64,000 bases of DNA from Erythrobacteraceae bacterium (lineage in GTDB: Bacteria; Pseudomonadota; Alphaproteobacteria; Sphingomonadales; Sphingomonadaceae), in contig CANJYE010000003.1 of NCBI GenBank assembly GCA_947479055.1, positions 30,335-94,334 of the forward strand. The letters are read 5' to 3'. This document shows, piece by piece, positions 9,579 through 16,490 of the stretch. The notes beneath the pieces are model-generated. The model saw only the letters and a list, made by a program, of their open reading frames with translations, ran no database searches and was not told the origin of the DNA. Position 1 is the first letter of the stretch, and each line of letters starts with the position of its first letter. A program made the translations under genes and the position numbers.

Positions 9579-10213
9579 GCGCTCACGATCATCCTGACGG
9601 GGGTGGGATTGAAGCCGTTGCAGGGGTTGTTGACCTGCGGGCAGTTGGACACCACCACATCGACGTCCATTTCCGCGCGGACATCGACTGTCAGCCCGGG
9701 GGCGGAAATGCCATCGACAATGCCCAGCGCACCGTCCGCTTCCACCGGCACATTCATGAAGAAATTGATGTTGGACACCATGTCGCGCTTGCCGCGTCCG
9801 ACCCGGACATTGGCATCGAGGAAATTGTCCACGCAGGCGTGCTGCGCCTTGGTGTGATGGCCATAGCGCAGCGTGTTGCTTTCGCATGAGCAGGCCCCGC
9901 CGATGGTGTCGTGATACGCCACCGAAGTTCCGGTGATCGTCATCATCGGCCGGCCTTCGTTGGACAGCAGCACTGCGCCTTCGCGCAGGAAGATGTTGCC
10001 CTGTGCGGCGATGGTGTCCTGCGCGCTGTAGCGTTCGGCATCGTCGGCGGCGGCATAGGCGAGGAAATCGACCGCCTGGTTGCCTTCCAGATCGACGATC
10101 CGCAGCGTCTGCCCGGCCCTGATCCGGAACAACCACGGCGCGCGGGCTGGGACCACCTCGTCATGCAGGATCGGCCCCGGCAGGCCCTGCGTGGCCGGAT
10201 CGGCATTGACCAT
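9575..10213 (-). CDS. Urea carboxylase-associated protein 2, DUF1989 (probable carboxyguanidine deiminase subunit)
   Basis: A 212-residue DUF1989 protein of the type named urea carboxylase-associated protein 2. Motifs include LEGNQAVDFLAY, GGACSCESN and FFMNVPVEADG, with Cys and His residues that could hold a metal. From published work as I remember it, pairs of such proteins (CgdA and CgdB) deiminate carboxyguanidine to allophanate between guanidine carboxylase and AtzF. It overlaps the carboxylase start by 4 bases and is 11 bases downstream of its partner, so stoichiometric co-expression is expected. Which of CgdA or CgdB it equals I cannot say. Confidence 0.87.
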   Translation of the reverse strand: MVNADPATQGLPGPILHDEVVPARAPWLFRIRAGQTLRIVDLEGNQAVDFLAYAAADDAERYSAQDTIAAQGNIFLREGAVLLSNEGRPMMTITGTSVAYHDTIGGACSCESNTLRYGHHTKAQHACVDNFLDANVRVGRGKRDMVSNINFFMNVPVEADGALGIVDGISAPGLTVDVRAEMDVDVVVSNCPQVNNPCNGFNPTPVRMIVSA

Positions 10214-10224
10214 GCTGTCGCTCC

Positions 10225-11034
10225 TTACCTGAGGGTGTGATCTTCGGTGTTGAGGAAGGCGCGCAGCCCTTCGGGGCTGGCGTTGCGGATCGCATCATCG
10301 GGCGGGGTGATGGTGCCGCGCCATGCCGTTGCCCGCAGCGCGGTGACGCGGTAGTTCGGGCGCGGATCGAGCACATGCGGGCAATTGGCCAGCACCGCGA
10401 TCAGCTCCATCTCGGCCCGCAGCACCAGCAACCGGCCGGGCGCGAAAGGGCCGGCCTGCGGGGTGATCGCGCCGTCGGCCTCAATCTTCACGCCCTTGAA
10501 CCAGTTCACGCAAGGGTGGACATCCTTGCGCCCCAGCCCGTGCTTGGCCACGCCCAGCAGCAGCCGGTCGCGCGCGGCGGGATGCGGGCCGTAATTCGTG
10601 CCTTCGCCATAGCGGCGCGCGTTCGATGCCGCGTTCGACGCGCCGCAGAAGGCGTCATGGGTTCCGGCGGTGTCCTCCAGGATGCTCATCATCACCCGGC
10701 CCATGTCGGACAGCAGCAGCCTGCCCGCACCGAGATAGCCGTTCCACTGCACTTTCATGGTGTCGGCCACGTTCAGCCGTTCCAGCGGGTTTTCAGCGTT
10801 GAACAGCAGCATCGAGGCGCAGGCATCGCCGTGGAGGTCGACCAGCCTCAGCCGCGTGCCGCGCGCGATCCGGCGCGAGGCATAGCCACCGGCGGCGACG
10901 GTTTCCTCCCACACCACCGGGCCGGGCGCGTCGGGCGCGGCTGCGGGCACGGTCGGCATCGCTTCCACCCGGGTTCCGGCCATGGCCCGGGCATGGGCCT
11001 GCGCGCCGTGGGGGTCGGCGGTGGCGGAGGTCAT
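10225..11034 (-). CDS. Urea carboxylase-associated protein 1, DUF1989 (probable carboxyguanidine deiminase subunit)
   Basis: A 269-residue paralogue of the downstream DUF1989 protein. Its matching motifs are LHGDACASMLLF, DMGRVMMSI, FCGASNAASN and CVNWFKGVKIEADG. It has an N-terminal extension of about 40 residues relative to its neighbour. The two are expected to form the heteromeric deiminase acting on carboxyguanidine. Its ATG overlaps the stop of the NikR-like regulator by 4 bases, so the regulator, both subunits, carboxylase and hydrolase form one coupled operon. Confidence 0.87.
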   Translation of the reverse strand: MTSATADPHGAQAHARAMAGTRVEAMPTVPAAAPDAPGPVVWEETVAAGGYASRRIARGTRLRLVDLHGDACASMLLFNAENPLERLNVADTMKVQWNGYLGAGRLLLSDMGRVMMSILEDTAGTHDAFCGASNAASNARRYGEGTNYGPHPAARDRLLLGVAKHGLGRKDVHPCVNWFKGVKIEADGAITPQAGPFAPGRLLVLRAEMELIAVLANCPHVLDPRPNYRVTALRATAWRGTITPPDDAIRNASPEGLRAFLNTEDHTLR

Positions 11035-11507
11035 GCGCGCGCTCCTTCGGCATGGCTCACGGTCTTGGATGACAGCGGCGGCAGCAGGGCAGTGGTGGTG
11101 ACCAGCCGGGTCTGCTGGACGCCCCGGACCTTTCGCAGTGCATCACAAAGATTGTGCAGTTGCAGCGCGCTTCCCTGGACCAGCAGCACTTCGAGCGACT
11201 GGTCATCCTCCAGGAAGATATGCTGCGACGAAATGATCTCCGGGATGAAGGCCGACTGGACCTGCGCCAGAGCGTGGCGGACTTTGCCCGACTCCGCCCG
11301 GTAGATCAGCGTGATCGTGCCGGCCAGCACGGTTTCCGGCCGTTCCCGGGCGTTATGTTCGGCCAGCTCCTTGCGGATCAGCTCCGCGATCATCTGTGAT
11401 CGATTATCGACGCCGCGCTCGGCGACCATCCCGTCGAGCTGGCTGAACAGTTCTGCCGGCAGGCTGATGCTGAGCCGGACGAGCGATGGGGGAGCGGTTG
11501 TTGCCAT
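11031..11507 (-). CDS. NikR/CopG-like ribbon-helix-helix regulator lacking nickel ligands
   Basis: A 158-residue protein with an N-terminal ribbon-helix-helix (about residues 8-50, SLVRLSISLP through SQMIAELIRKEL) and a C-terminal ACT-like NikR domain (about 58-140). Aligned by eye to E. coli NikR, His96 matches nickel ligand His87, but Phe98 replaces His89, Ser104 replaces Cys95, and no His stands at the position of His76. Nickel sensing in the NikR manner is therefore unlikely; the ACT-like domain may bind a small molecule instead. It is first in the carboxylase operon, so autoregulation is likely. A dyad lies 20-45 bases upstream of its start. Confidence 0.82.
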   Translation of the reverse strand: MATTAPPSLVRLSISLPAELFSQLDGMVAERGVDNRSQMIAELIRKELAEHNARERPETVLAGTITLIYRAESGKVRHALAQVQSAFIPEIISSQHIFLEDDQSLEVLLVQGSALQLHNLCDALRKVRGVQQTRLVTTTALLPPLSSKTVSHAEGARA

Positions 11508-11526
11508 GGCAGTGAAGGCTATTGAA

Positions 11527-11552
11527 TATTACGAATAGTGTAAAGTGTAATA
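11527..11552. promoter_or_regulatory. Operator-like dyad TATTAC-N14-GTAATA
   Basis: A perfect 6-base inverted repeat with a 14-base spacer in the divergent region between the NikR-like gene and the permease gene. NikR operators are two 6-base half-sites with a spacer of 16, so size and geometry suit a tetrameric RHH-ACT regulator. It is only 20 bases from the regulator start codon, where binding would block transcription. AT content is far above the surroundings. The assignment is inference. Confidence 0.45.
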
Positions 11553-11600
11553 ATTATTGTGCGGCGCAGCGTCTGGAATTTGGACAGCTTGCGGGGTAGT

Positions 11601-11617
11601 TGCCTAAAATCTGGGCA
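11601..11617 (+). promoter_or_regulatory. Possible NtrC-type enhancer site
   Basis: A 17-base element reading TGC-N11-GCA with an AT-rich centre (TGCCTAAAATCTGGGCA), flanked by matching T and A. It has the outer bases and spacing of the enteric NtrC site but mismatches inside. It lies about 80-97 bases upstream of the transcription start predicted from the sigma-54 promoter, which is a suitable activator distance. Confidence 0.35.
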
Positions 11618-11670
11618 AGGAATTCCCGGCTTTGGCCGGGTCGGTGGACCGGATCGACCGTTTCCCTCGT

Positions 11671-11687
11671 TTGGCATGGATGTTGCT
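11671..11687 (+). promoter_or_regulatory. Sigma-54 (RpoN) promoter for the ABC transporter genes
   Basis: TTGGCATGGATGTTGCT matches the sigma-54 consensus TTGGCAYG-N4-TTGCW. The invariant GG (11673-11674) and GC (11685-11686) are separated by exactly 10 bases. The start of transcription would fall near 11698, 35 bases before the permease start codon. This implies nitrogen-status control through an NtrC-type activator. Confidence 0.72.
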
Positions 11688-11732
11688 TTGGCACAGGCGG
11701 TGGCTGGCGCCCCACAGCAGCGGAAGGCGTGA

Positions 11733-12548
11733 ATGCGAATCGTCAATATCAGGCCGCAGCGGGGCATCCGGATCCTGACCGGTGCCATTCCCATCGCGAT
11801 CGCGCTGATTGCCTATGCGGTGGTCTCGGCAGCGCGGGCAGAGGCCAATCCGCATGACAAGGTTCTGCCGACATTCCTCGCCATGGCCGAGGCCGCCTGG
11901 CGGCTGTTCAGCCAAGTCGATCCGCGCACCGGCGAGGTTACCGCCTATGCCGATACGGTTGCCAGCCTGTGGCGGCTGAGCATCGGGGTGGCGATTGCCA
12001 CGGTTTCGACCCTGCTGCTCGGCCTGGCGCTAGGCGCGGTGCCGATCTTCCGTTCGACGCTGGGGCCGTTCATCACCATCCTCGCGGTCATCCCGCCGAT
12101 CGCCGTCCTGCCGATCCTGTTCATCGCGCTGGGGCTGGGCGAGGCATCCAAGATCGCGCTGATCGCGGTCGGCATCGCGCCCTTCATGATCCGCGACCTC
12201 GTTGGCCATGTCTCCGGCTTGCCGGTCGAACAGGCAATCAAGGCGCAGACGCTGGGGGCGAGCAGCTGGCAACTGATCCTGCGGGTCTACCTGCCGCAGG
12301 CGCTGCCCCGCCTGATCGAAAGCCTGCGGCTGTCGATGGGGCCGGCCTGGGTGTTCCTGATCTCGGCCGAGGCGATCGCGTCGGACGTCGGGCTCGGCTA
12401 CCGGATATTCCTCGTCCGCCGCTATCTCGCGATGGACATGATCCTGCCCTATGTCGCCTGGATTTCGCTGCTGGCGATCCTGACCGACGCGGCGCTGCAA
12501 TGGGTCAGCCGCAAGGCCTTCCCCTGGGCGCATGGAGAAGCGAAATGA
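11733..12548 (+). CDS. ABC transporter permease (NitT/TauT/SsuC type), guanidine/urea locus
   Basis: A 271-residue inner-membrane permease with about six membrane segments and the BPD_transp_1 EAA loop (EQAIKAQTLGASSWQLILRV region), which couples to the ATPase. It belongs to the nitrate/taurine/sulfonate permease group commonly found beside urea-carboxylase-type genes. It is divergent from the carboxylase operon and preceded by the sigma-54 promoter at 11671. Its stop overlaps the ATPase start by 4 bases. The cargo is inferred from neighbours to be guanidine, urea or a related compound. Confidence 0.87.
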   Translation: MRIVNIRPQRGIRILTGAIPIAIALIAYAVVSAARAEANPHDKVLPTFLAMAEAAWRLFSQVDPRTGEVTAYADTVASLWRLSIGVAIATVSTLLLGLALGAVPIFRSTLGPFITILAVIPPIAVLPILFIALGLGEASKIALIAVGIAPFMIRDLVGHVSGLPVEQAIKAQTLGASSWQLILRVYLPQALPRLIESLRLSMGPAWVFLISAEAIASDVGLGYRIFLVRRYLAMDMILPYVAWISLLAILTDAALQWVSRKAFPWAHGEAK

Positions 12549-13300
12549 CTGCGCTGCTCTCCTTCCGCGATGTCTGGGTCGAATATGGCGACAAGGTCGT
12601 GCTCGAACGCGTCACGCTCGATGTGGAACAGGGCTCGTTCGTGTCGGTGGTCGGTCCCTCGGGCGCGGGCAAGAGCACGTTCCTGCGCCTGATCCTGGGG
12701 CAGGAAGGGCCAAGCCACGGCCAGATTCTGATGGATGGCACGCCCCTGACCCCGGAATGCGGACCCGATCGCGGGGTGGTGTTCCAGCGCTATTCGGTCT
12801 TCCCGCACCTGACGGCCTTGCAGAACGTGGTGTTCGCGCTGGAGTGCGAACAATCGCCGCTGCTCGGCAAGCTGTTCGGCCGCGCGCGCCGCGATGCCAT
12901 CGCGAAAGCCACCGAAATGCTTGGCGCGGTGGGGCTGGAGCACAATCTCCAGGTCTATCCGGCGCAGATGTCGGGCGGGATGCAGCAACGCCTCGCGATC
13001 GCCCAGGCGCTGATCAAGCACCCGCGCGTGCTGCTGCTGGACGAACCGTTCGGCGCGCTCGACCCCGGCATCAGGCTCGACATGCACGGGCTGGTCACGC
13101 GGCTGTGGCGCGAACATGGCCTCACGATCGTGATGGTGACGCACGACATCAAGGAAGCCTTCAAGCTCGGCACCCGTGTGCTGACCTTCGACAAGCGACG
13201 GATCGACCCGCATGCCCCCAACCGCTATGGCGCGACGGCGGTTTATGACATTGCGGTGAAGCGCAAGGACGGGGACGTCGCGGCGGTGCTGGCGGAGTAG
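12545..13300 (+). CDS. ABC transporter ATP-binding protein (NitT/TauT type)
   Basis: A 251-residue ATPase with Walker A GPSGAGKST, a Q-loop at VVFQRYSVFP, signature MSGGM (a variant of LSGGQ), Walker B VLLLDEPFGALD and the H-loop MVTHD. The frame is open far upstream inside the permease gene, but homology starts at the ATG at 12545, which overlaps the permease TGA. It powers import with the upstream permease. The matching solute-binding protein is not downstream in this operon but on the opposite strand at 13413-14516, so the three parts of the importer are under two promoters. Confidence 0.9.
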   Translation: MTALLSFRDVWVEYGDKVVLERVTLDVEQGSFVSVVGPSGAGKSTFLRLILGQEGPSHGQILMDGTPLTPECGPDRGVVFQRYSVFPHLTALQNVVFALECEQSPLLGKLFGRARRDAIAKATEMLGAVGLEHNLQVYPAQMSGGMQQRLAIAQALIKHPRVLLLDEPFGALDPGIRLDMHGLVTRLWREHGLTIVMVTHDIKEAFKLGTRVLTFDKRRIDPHAPNRYGATAVYDIAVKRKDGDVAAVLAE

Positions 13301-13360
13301 TTACTTCCCATTCGCCAAGGACGAACCGGGTCGAGGCAACGGCATCCATTCCACCCACGA

Positions 13361-13390
13361 AAAAGGGCCCCGGCACGCAGCCGGGACCCT
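13361..13390 (-). terminator. Rho-independent terminator of the binding-protein gene
   Basis: A strong hairpin: AGGG pairs with CCCT and CCCGGC with GCCGGG, one mismatch, loop ACGCA. On the minus strand it is followed by a run of T (complement of 13360-13364). It lies 23 bases after the stop of the solute-binding protein gene. It may also stop plus-strand transcripts of the ATPase gene less efficiently. Confidence 0.75.
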
Positions 13391-13412
13391 CCCTCGCGTC
13401 CATCGCTGGAAG

Positions 13413-14516
13413 TCAGAGTTTGCCGTCGGCGGCCATTGCCATGAAGGTCGGGTCGAACCGCAGCTTCACGTTCTTCTTGTCGCCCAGTACCTTGCCGCCC
13501 GGGAATTCGATGCCGATGGCATCGACCGAGGTGGCGTTGGGGCCGAACAGGCCCTTGGAGAAGCTGAACTGGCGCACGCCGTCCTCATGCTTCATGATGT
13601 CGCCGCTGTTGTTGTAGGCCACTGCATCGGCGGCCTTCATGTAGAGGAAGGTGGCCTTGAGCTGCGCCTTGTAGTTTTCGGTGGTGGTGCCGGACAGCTT
13701 GGCCATTTCGGCAATCGCTTCTTCCGACTTGGCATCGCCCTTGGCCATGATGTCCATCACTTCGTACCAAGCGCCGACCAGCGCCTTGCCCAGCGCCGGG
13801 TTGGCCTTGAGCGTGGCGGTGGAGACGGTCATCAGGTCCTGGATCTCGTTGGGGATCTTGGTGCTGTCGAACACCAGCGTCGCGCCGGGAGCCTTGACGA
13901 TTTCCGAGAGCTGCGGGTTCCAGGCGGCCACGGCCTTCACATCGGGCGAGGAGAAGGCACCGACGATGTCGGCGTCAGAAGTGTTGACGGTCTTGACGTC
14001 GGACAGCTTCATCCCGTTCAGCTCCAGCGCGCGCGCCAGCAGATAATGGGAGACCGACAGTTCAACGAGGTTGACCGTGCGGCCCTTGATGTCGGCCATG
14101 CTTGCGCCGCCCTTGAGAACGATGCCGTCATTGCCGTTGGAATAATCGCCGATGATCAGCGAGGTCGTGTCCTTGCCCCCGGCGGCGGGGATGGTCAGCG
14201 CGTCCATGTTGGTGGAAGCAACGCCATCGAGCTTGCCGGCGGTGTACTGGTTGATCGATTCGACATAGTCGTTGACCTGAATGAGGTTGACCTTGATGCC
14301 GTATTTGTCGGCCCATTTCTTGAGGATGCCGCTCTTTTCGGCATAGGCCCAGGGCATCCAGCCGGCGTAGATCGACCAGCCGATGTTGAATTCGGTCTTG
14401 GGTGCTTCGGCGGCCGGTTCGCTGCCGGCTTCTTCCTTCGGCCCGCCGCAGGCCGAAAGCAGCAGCAGGCTGGCCGCCGCCACGCCGTTCAATGTCTTCT
14501 TCCATCCGATTTTCAT
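13413..14516 (-). CDS. Periplasmic solute-binding lipoprotein, urea-carboxylase-region type
   Basis: A 367-residue substrate-binding protein for the divergent permease and ATPase. The N terminus MKIGWKKTLNGVAAASLLLLSAC is a lipoprotein signal with lipobox LSAC, followed by a Glu/Ala-rich linker. The body (TEFNIGWSIYAGWMPWAYAEKSGI) matches the NMT1/SsuA-like binding proteins seen next to urea carboxylase genes. The start at 14516 was chosen for the signal peptide; the open frame runs on to 14957 inside the oxygenase gene. Only 23 bases separate it from the upstream oxygenase-fusion gene, so both are probably on one transcript. Confidence 0.88.
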   Translation of the reverse strand: MKIGWKKTLNGVAAASLLLLSACGGPKEEAGSEPAAEAPKTEFNIGWSIYAGWMPWAYAEKSGILKKWADKYGIKVNLIQVNDYVESINQYTAGKLDGVASTNMDALTIPAAGGKDTTSLIIGDYSNGNDGIVLKGGASMADIKGRTVNLVELSVSHYLLARALELNGMKLSDVKTVNTSDADIVGAFSSPDVKAVAAWNPQLSEIVKAPGATLVFDSTKIPNEIQDLMTVSTATLKANPALGKALVGAWYEVMDIMAKGDAKSEEAIAEMAKLSGTTTENYKAQLKATFLYMKAADAVAYNNSGDIMKHEDGVRQFSFSKGLFGPNATSVDAIGIEFPGGKVLGDKKNVKLRFDPTFMAMAADGKL

Positions 14517-14539
14517 GCAAATTCCCCTTGGTTGAACAT

Positions 14540-16444
14540 TTATGCCAGGCTTGTGTTGCTGTGGCGGACTTCGCGTCCGAAAGTGGCGAGCGGGCGGGTC
14601 TGCGCGGGCAGGGCAAGTTCGCCCCGCGCGGCCCGGTCCTTGAGATAACGGAAGGTCTGCGCGGTCTGGGCGAACAGATGCTCGCCGGTGCGGATCGGGG
14701 CTGTGGTGCCCCTCATCCCGATCGGGGCCAGTTCGACATGGTAATCGACCGCGAAGAACAGCGGGAACGACCAGCGCTCCTGCGCCACCTTGCGCACGCG
14801 GTGCGAGGTGGCGACAAAGGCCCCGCCTGACCAGAATTCCATCATGTCGCCGATGTTGACCACCAGCGCGCCGGGCACCGGCGGGGCATCGATCCACTCG
14901 CCCGCGCGGTTCATCACTTCCAGCCCCGGTGCTGTCGCCAGCAGCAGGGTGAAGCATTCATAGTCGGTGTGCGAACCAATCCCTTCGACGTCCTCGATCT
15001 CGGCCTGATAGGGATAATGGATCAGCCGCAACTGGCTGGGCGGGGTGACCACCAGGTGATCGAATGCATCGCCCGGTTGCCCCAGCGCCAGCGCCAGCCC
15101 GCGCAGCAGCCTGCGCCCGACCGCGAAGGCGGCGGCGTAATACGCCATCACATCCTCGCGGAAGCCCGGCAGGTCTGGCCACTGGTTCGGCCCCAGCATC
15201 GGGTGATCGCGCGGCACTCGCTCGACCGGAAGATCGAGCGCGAGGTCGAAGGCTTCCTTCAGATCCTTGCTGCCATGGGCGAACACTTCCTCGCCTACCG
15301 GGACATAGCCGCGGTGATTGCGCGAATTGCCGATGTAGCTGGCGAGCTTGCGGTCGACCGGCAGAGCGAAGAAGGCCTTGGCTGCTGCCTGCATCCTTTC
15401 GATCACCGGCTCGGCGATGCCGTGGCCGGTGACATGGAGGAAGCCGACCTGTGAGGCGGCATCGCGCAATCGCGCGGCGACTGCTGCCTCGGTGCTGCTG
15501 TCGCCGCTGCCGAGCGCGGCGATGTCGATCACCGGAATTTCCCGGAAGTCGGGCCCGGAGACCGTCGCGGCGCTGATGGCACGGCCCGAGGGCGACACAT
15601 CCCCGAAGGCCAGCGTCCCCTCGATCTCGCGCAGGGCCAGCGTGCGCGCGACATGGCGCCCTTGCGGGTCCATTTCCGCAACACAGAGCATTCCGCCGTC
15701 GAACCGCACATCCGGGCCGAGCAGCAGCGCGCCTTCACGCCAGGGCAGGGTGGATCGGTCGATCCGCCAGCCATCGGCAGTGATCGTGCCCAGCGCGATC
15801 TCGCAATCGACCAGCGCCTGCGCTTCGGTAGCAGCGGCATCGCACAGCAGCGCGGCCAGGTCCTGCCCGAGGGCAAGCGCCATGCCGCGGTCGCGGGCAT
15901 AGCCGAAGTGGCGACCATGGCGGACAAGGATGACCGCGCGGCCATCCTTGACCGATTCGAACAGCGCACCGCCGCAGGGCGCATCGGCCGGTTCGGGCGC
16001 GCGTTGCCAATATTCGCAATAGTCGGCCTCGATCCCGTGTTCGATCAGAAGGTCGCCCTCGCTCACCAGCAGGCCCCGGTCGCCCAGCGGCGCGAGCGGC
16101 TGGAAATCGATCCGGCGCAGCCATTCGGCCTCTTGCCCGTTGACCACCAGCCGCCCAGCAAAGCCTTCCTGACCCGCCAGAATCCGCGCTTCGTCTGGGG
16201 TCAGTTCAGCCAGGCAACTGGCCTCCACCCGCGCGCCGATGGCGGGGGGTTGGCGCAGGTCGACATAGAGCGCGGGGCCTTGCAGCCAGGTGGTCTGGAC
16301 CAGCGTTTCCACCGGTTCGCCGGGGCGGGACAGCAGCAGGCGCTGCCATAATGCCTCCAACTGGCCGGGTTCCTGGACGTTCATGCCACCCATTGCCTTC
16401 ACCGCAGGTAATTGCTGCACTGCGGCAAAGGCTAGAGATGACAT
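14540..16444 (-). CDS. Fusion of an uncharacterised domain with an isopenicillin N synthase-like 2OG-Fe(II) oxygenase
   Basis: A 634-residue two-part protein. Residues about 25-295 form a domain with the signature TTWLQGPALYVDLRQ (52-65) that I do not recognise. Residues about 302-625 are an isopenicillin-N-synthase-type oxygenase opening with IPVIDIAAL. The iron ligands His492, Asp494 and His548 are present, and so is the co-substrate RxS pair (Arg557, Ser559). It should be a cytoplasmic Fe(II)/2-oxoglutarate hydroxylase or an oxidase. It sits between LysR and the binding protein of a guanidine-type locus. Known oxygenases of this fold release guanidine from arginine-like substrates, so a role in making or freeing guanidine is possible. 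Alternative starts are Met18 and Met21. Confidence 0.8.
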   Translation of the reverse strand: MSSLAFAAVQQLPAVKAMGGMNVQEPGQLEALWQRLLLSRPGEPVETLVQTTWLQGPALYVDLRQPPAIGARVEASCLAELTPDEARILAGQEGFAGRLVVNGQEAEWLRRIDFQPLAPLGDRGLLVSEGDLLIEHGIEADYCEYWQRAPEPADAPCGGALFESVKDGRAVILVRHGRHFGYARDRGMALALGQDLAALLCDAAATEAQALVDCEIALGTITADGWRIDRSTLPWREGALLLGPDVRFDGGMLCVAEMDPQGRHVARTLALREIEGTLAFGDVSPSGRAISAATVSGPDFREIPVIDIAALGSGDSSTEAAVAARLRDAASQVGFLHVTGHGIAEPVIERMQAAAKAFFALPVDRKLASYIGNSRNHRGYVPVGEEVFAHGSKDLKEAFDLALDLPVERVPRDHPMLGPNQWPDLPGFREDVMAYYAAAFAVGRRLLRGLALALGQPGDAFDHLVVTPPSQLRLIHYPYQAEIEDVEGIGSHTDYECFTLLLATAPGLEVMNRAGEWIDAPPVPGALVVNIGDMMEFWSGGAFVATSHRVRKVAQERWSFPLFFAVDYHVELAPIGMRGTTAPIRTGEHLFAQTAQTFRYLKDRAARGELALPAQTRPLATFGREVRHSNTSLA

Positions 16445-16447
16445 CTC
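16435..16447. promoter_or_regulatory. Dyad GAGATG-A-CATCTC at the oxygenase start
   Basis: A perfect 13-base palindrome spanning the annotated start codon of the oxygenase fusion and close to the end of the LysR gene. It could be an operator or an RNA hairpin that controls initiation. If translation starts at Met18 or Met21 it would lie in the leader. Confidence 0.3.
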
Positions 16448-16490
16448 ATAGCGCTAGGCACTAATTTCCGATGAAGCTCATAATATAAAT

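Noticed and set aside
11508..11732. Search for a guanidine riboswitch in the divergent region
   Set aside because: No paired hairpins with ACGR loops and no ykkC-like conserved core were seen on either strand; only short GC hairpins are present.
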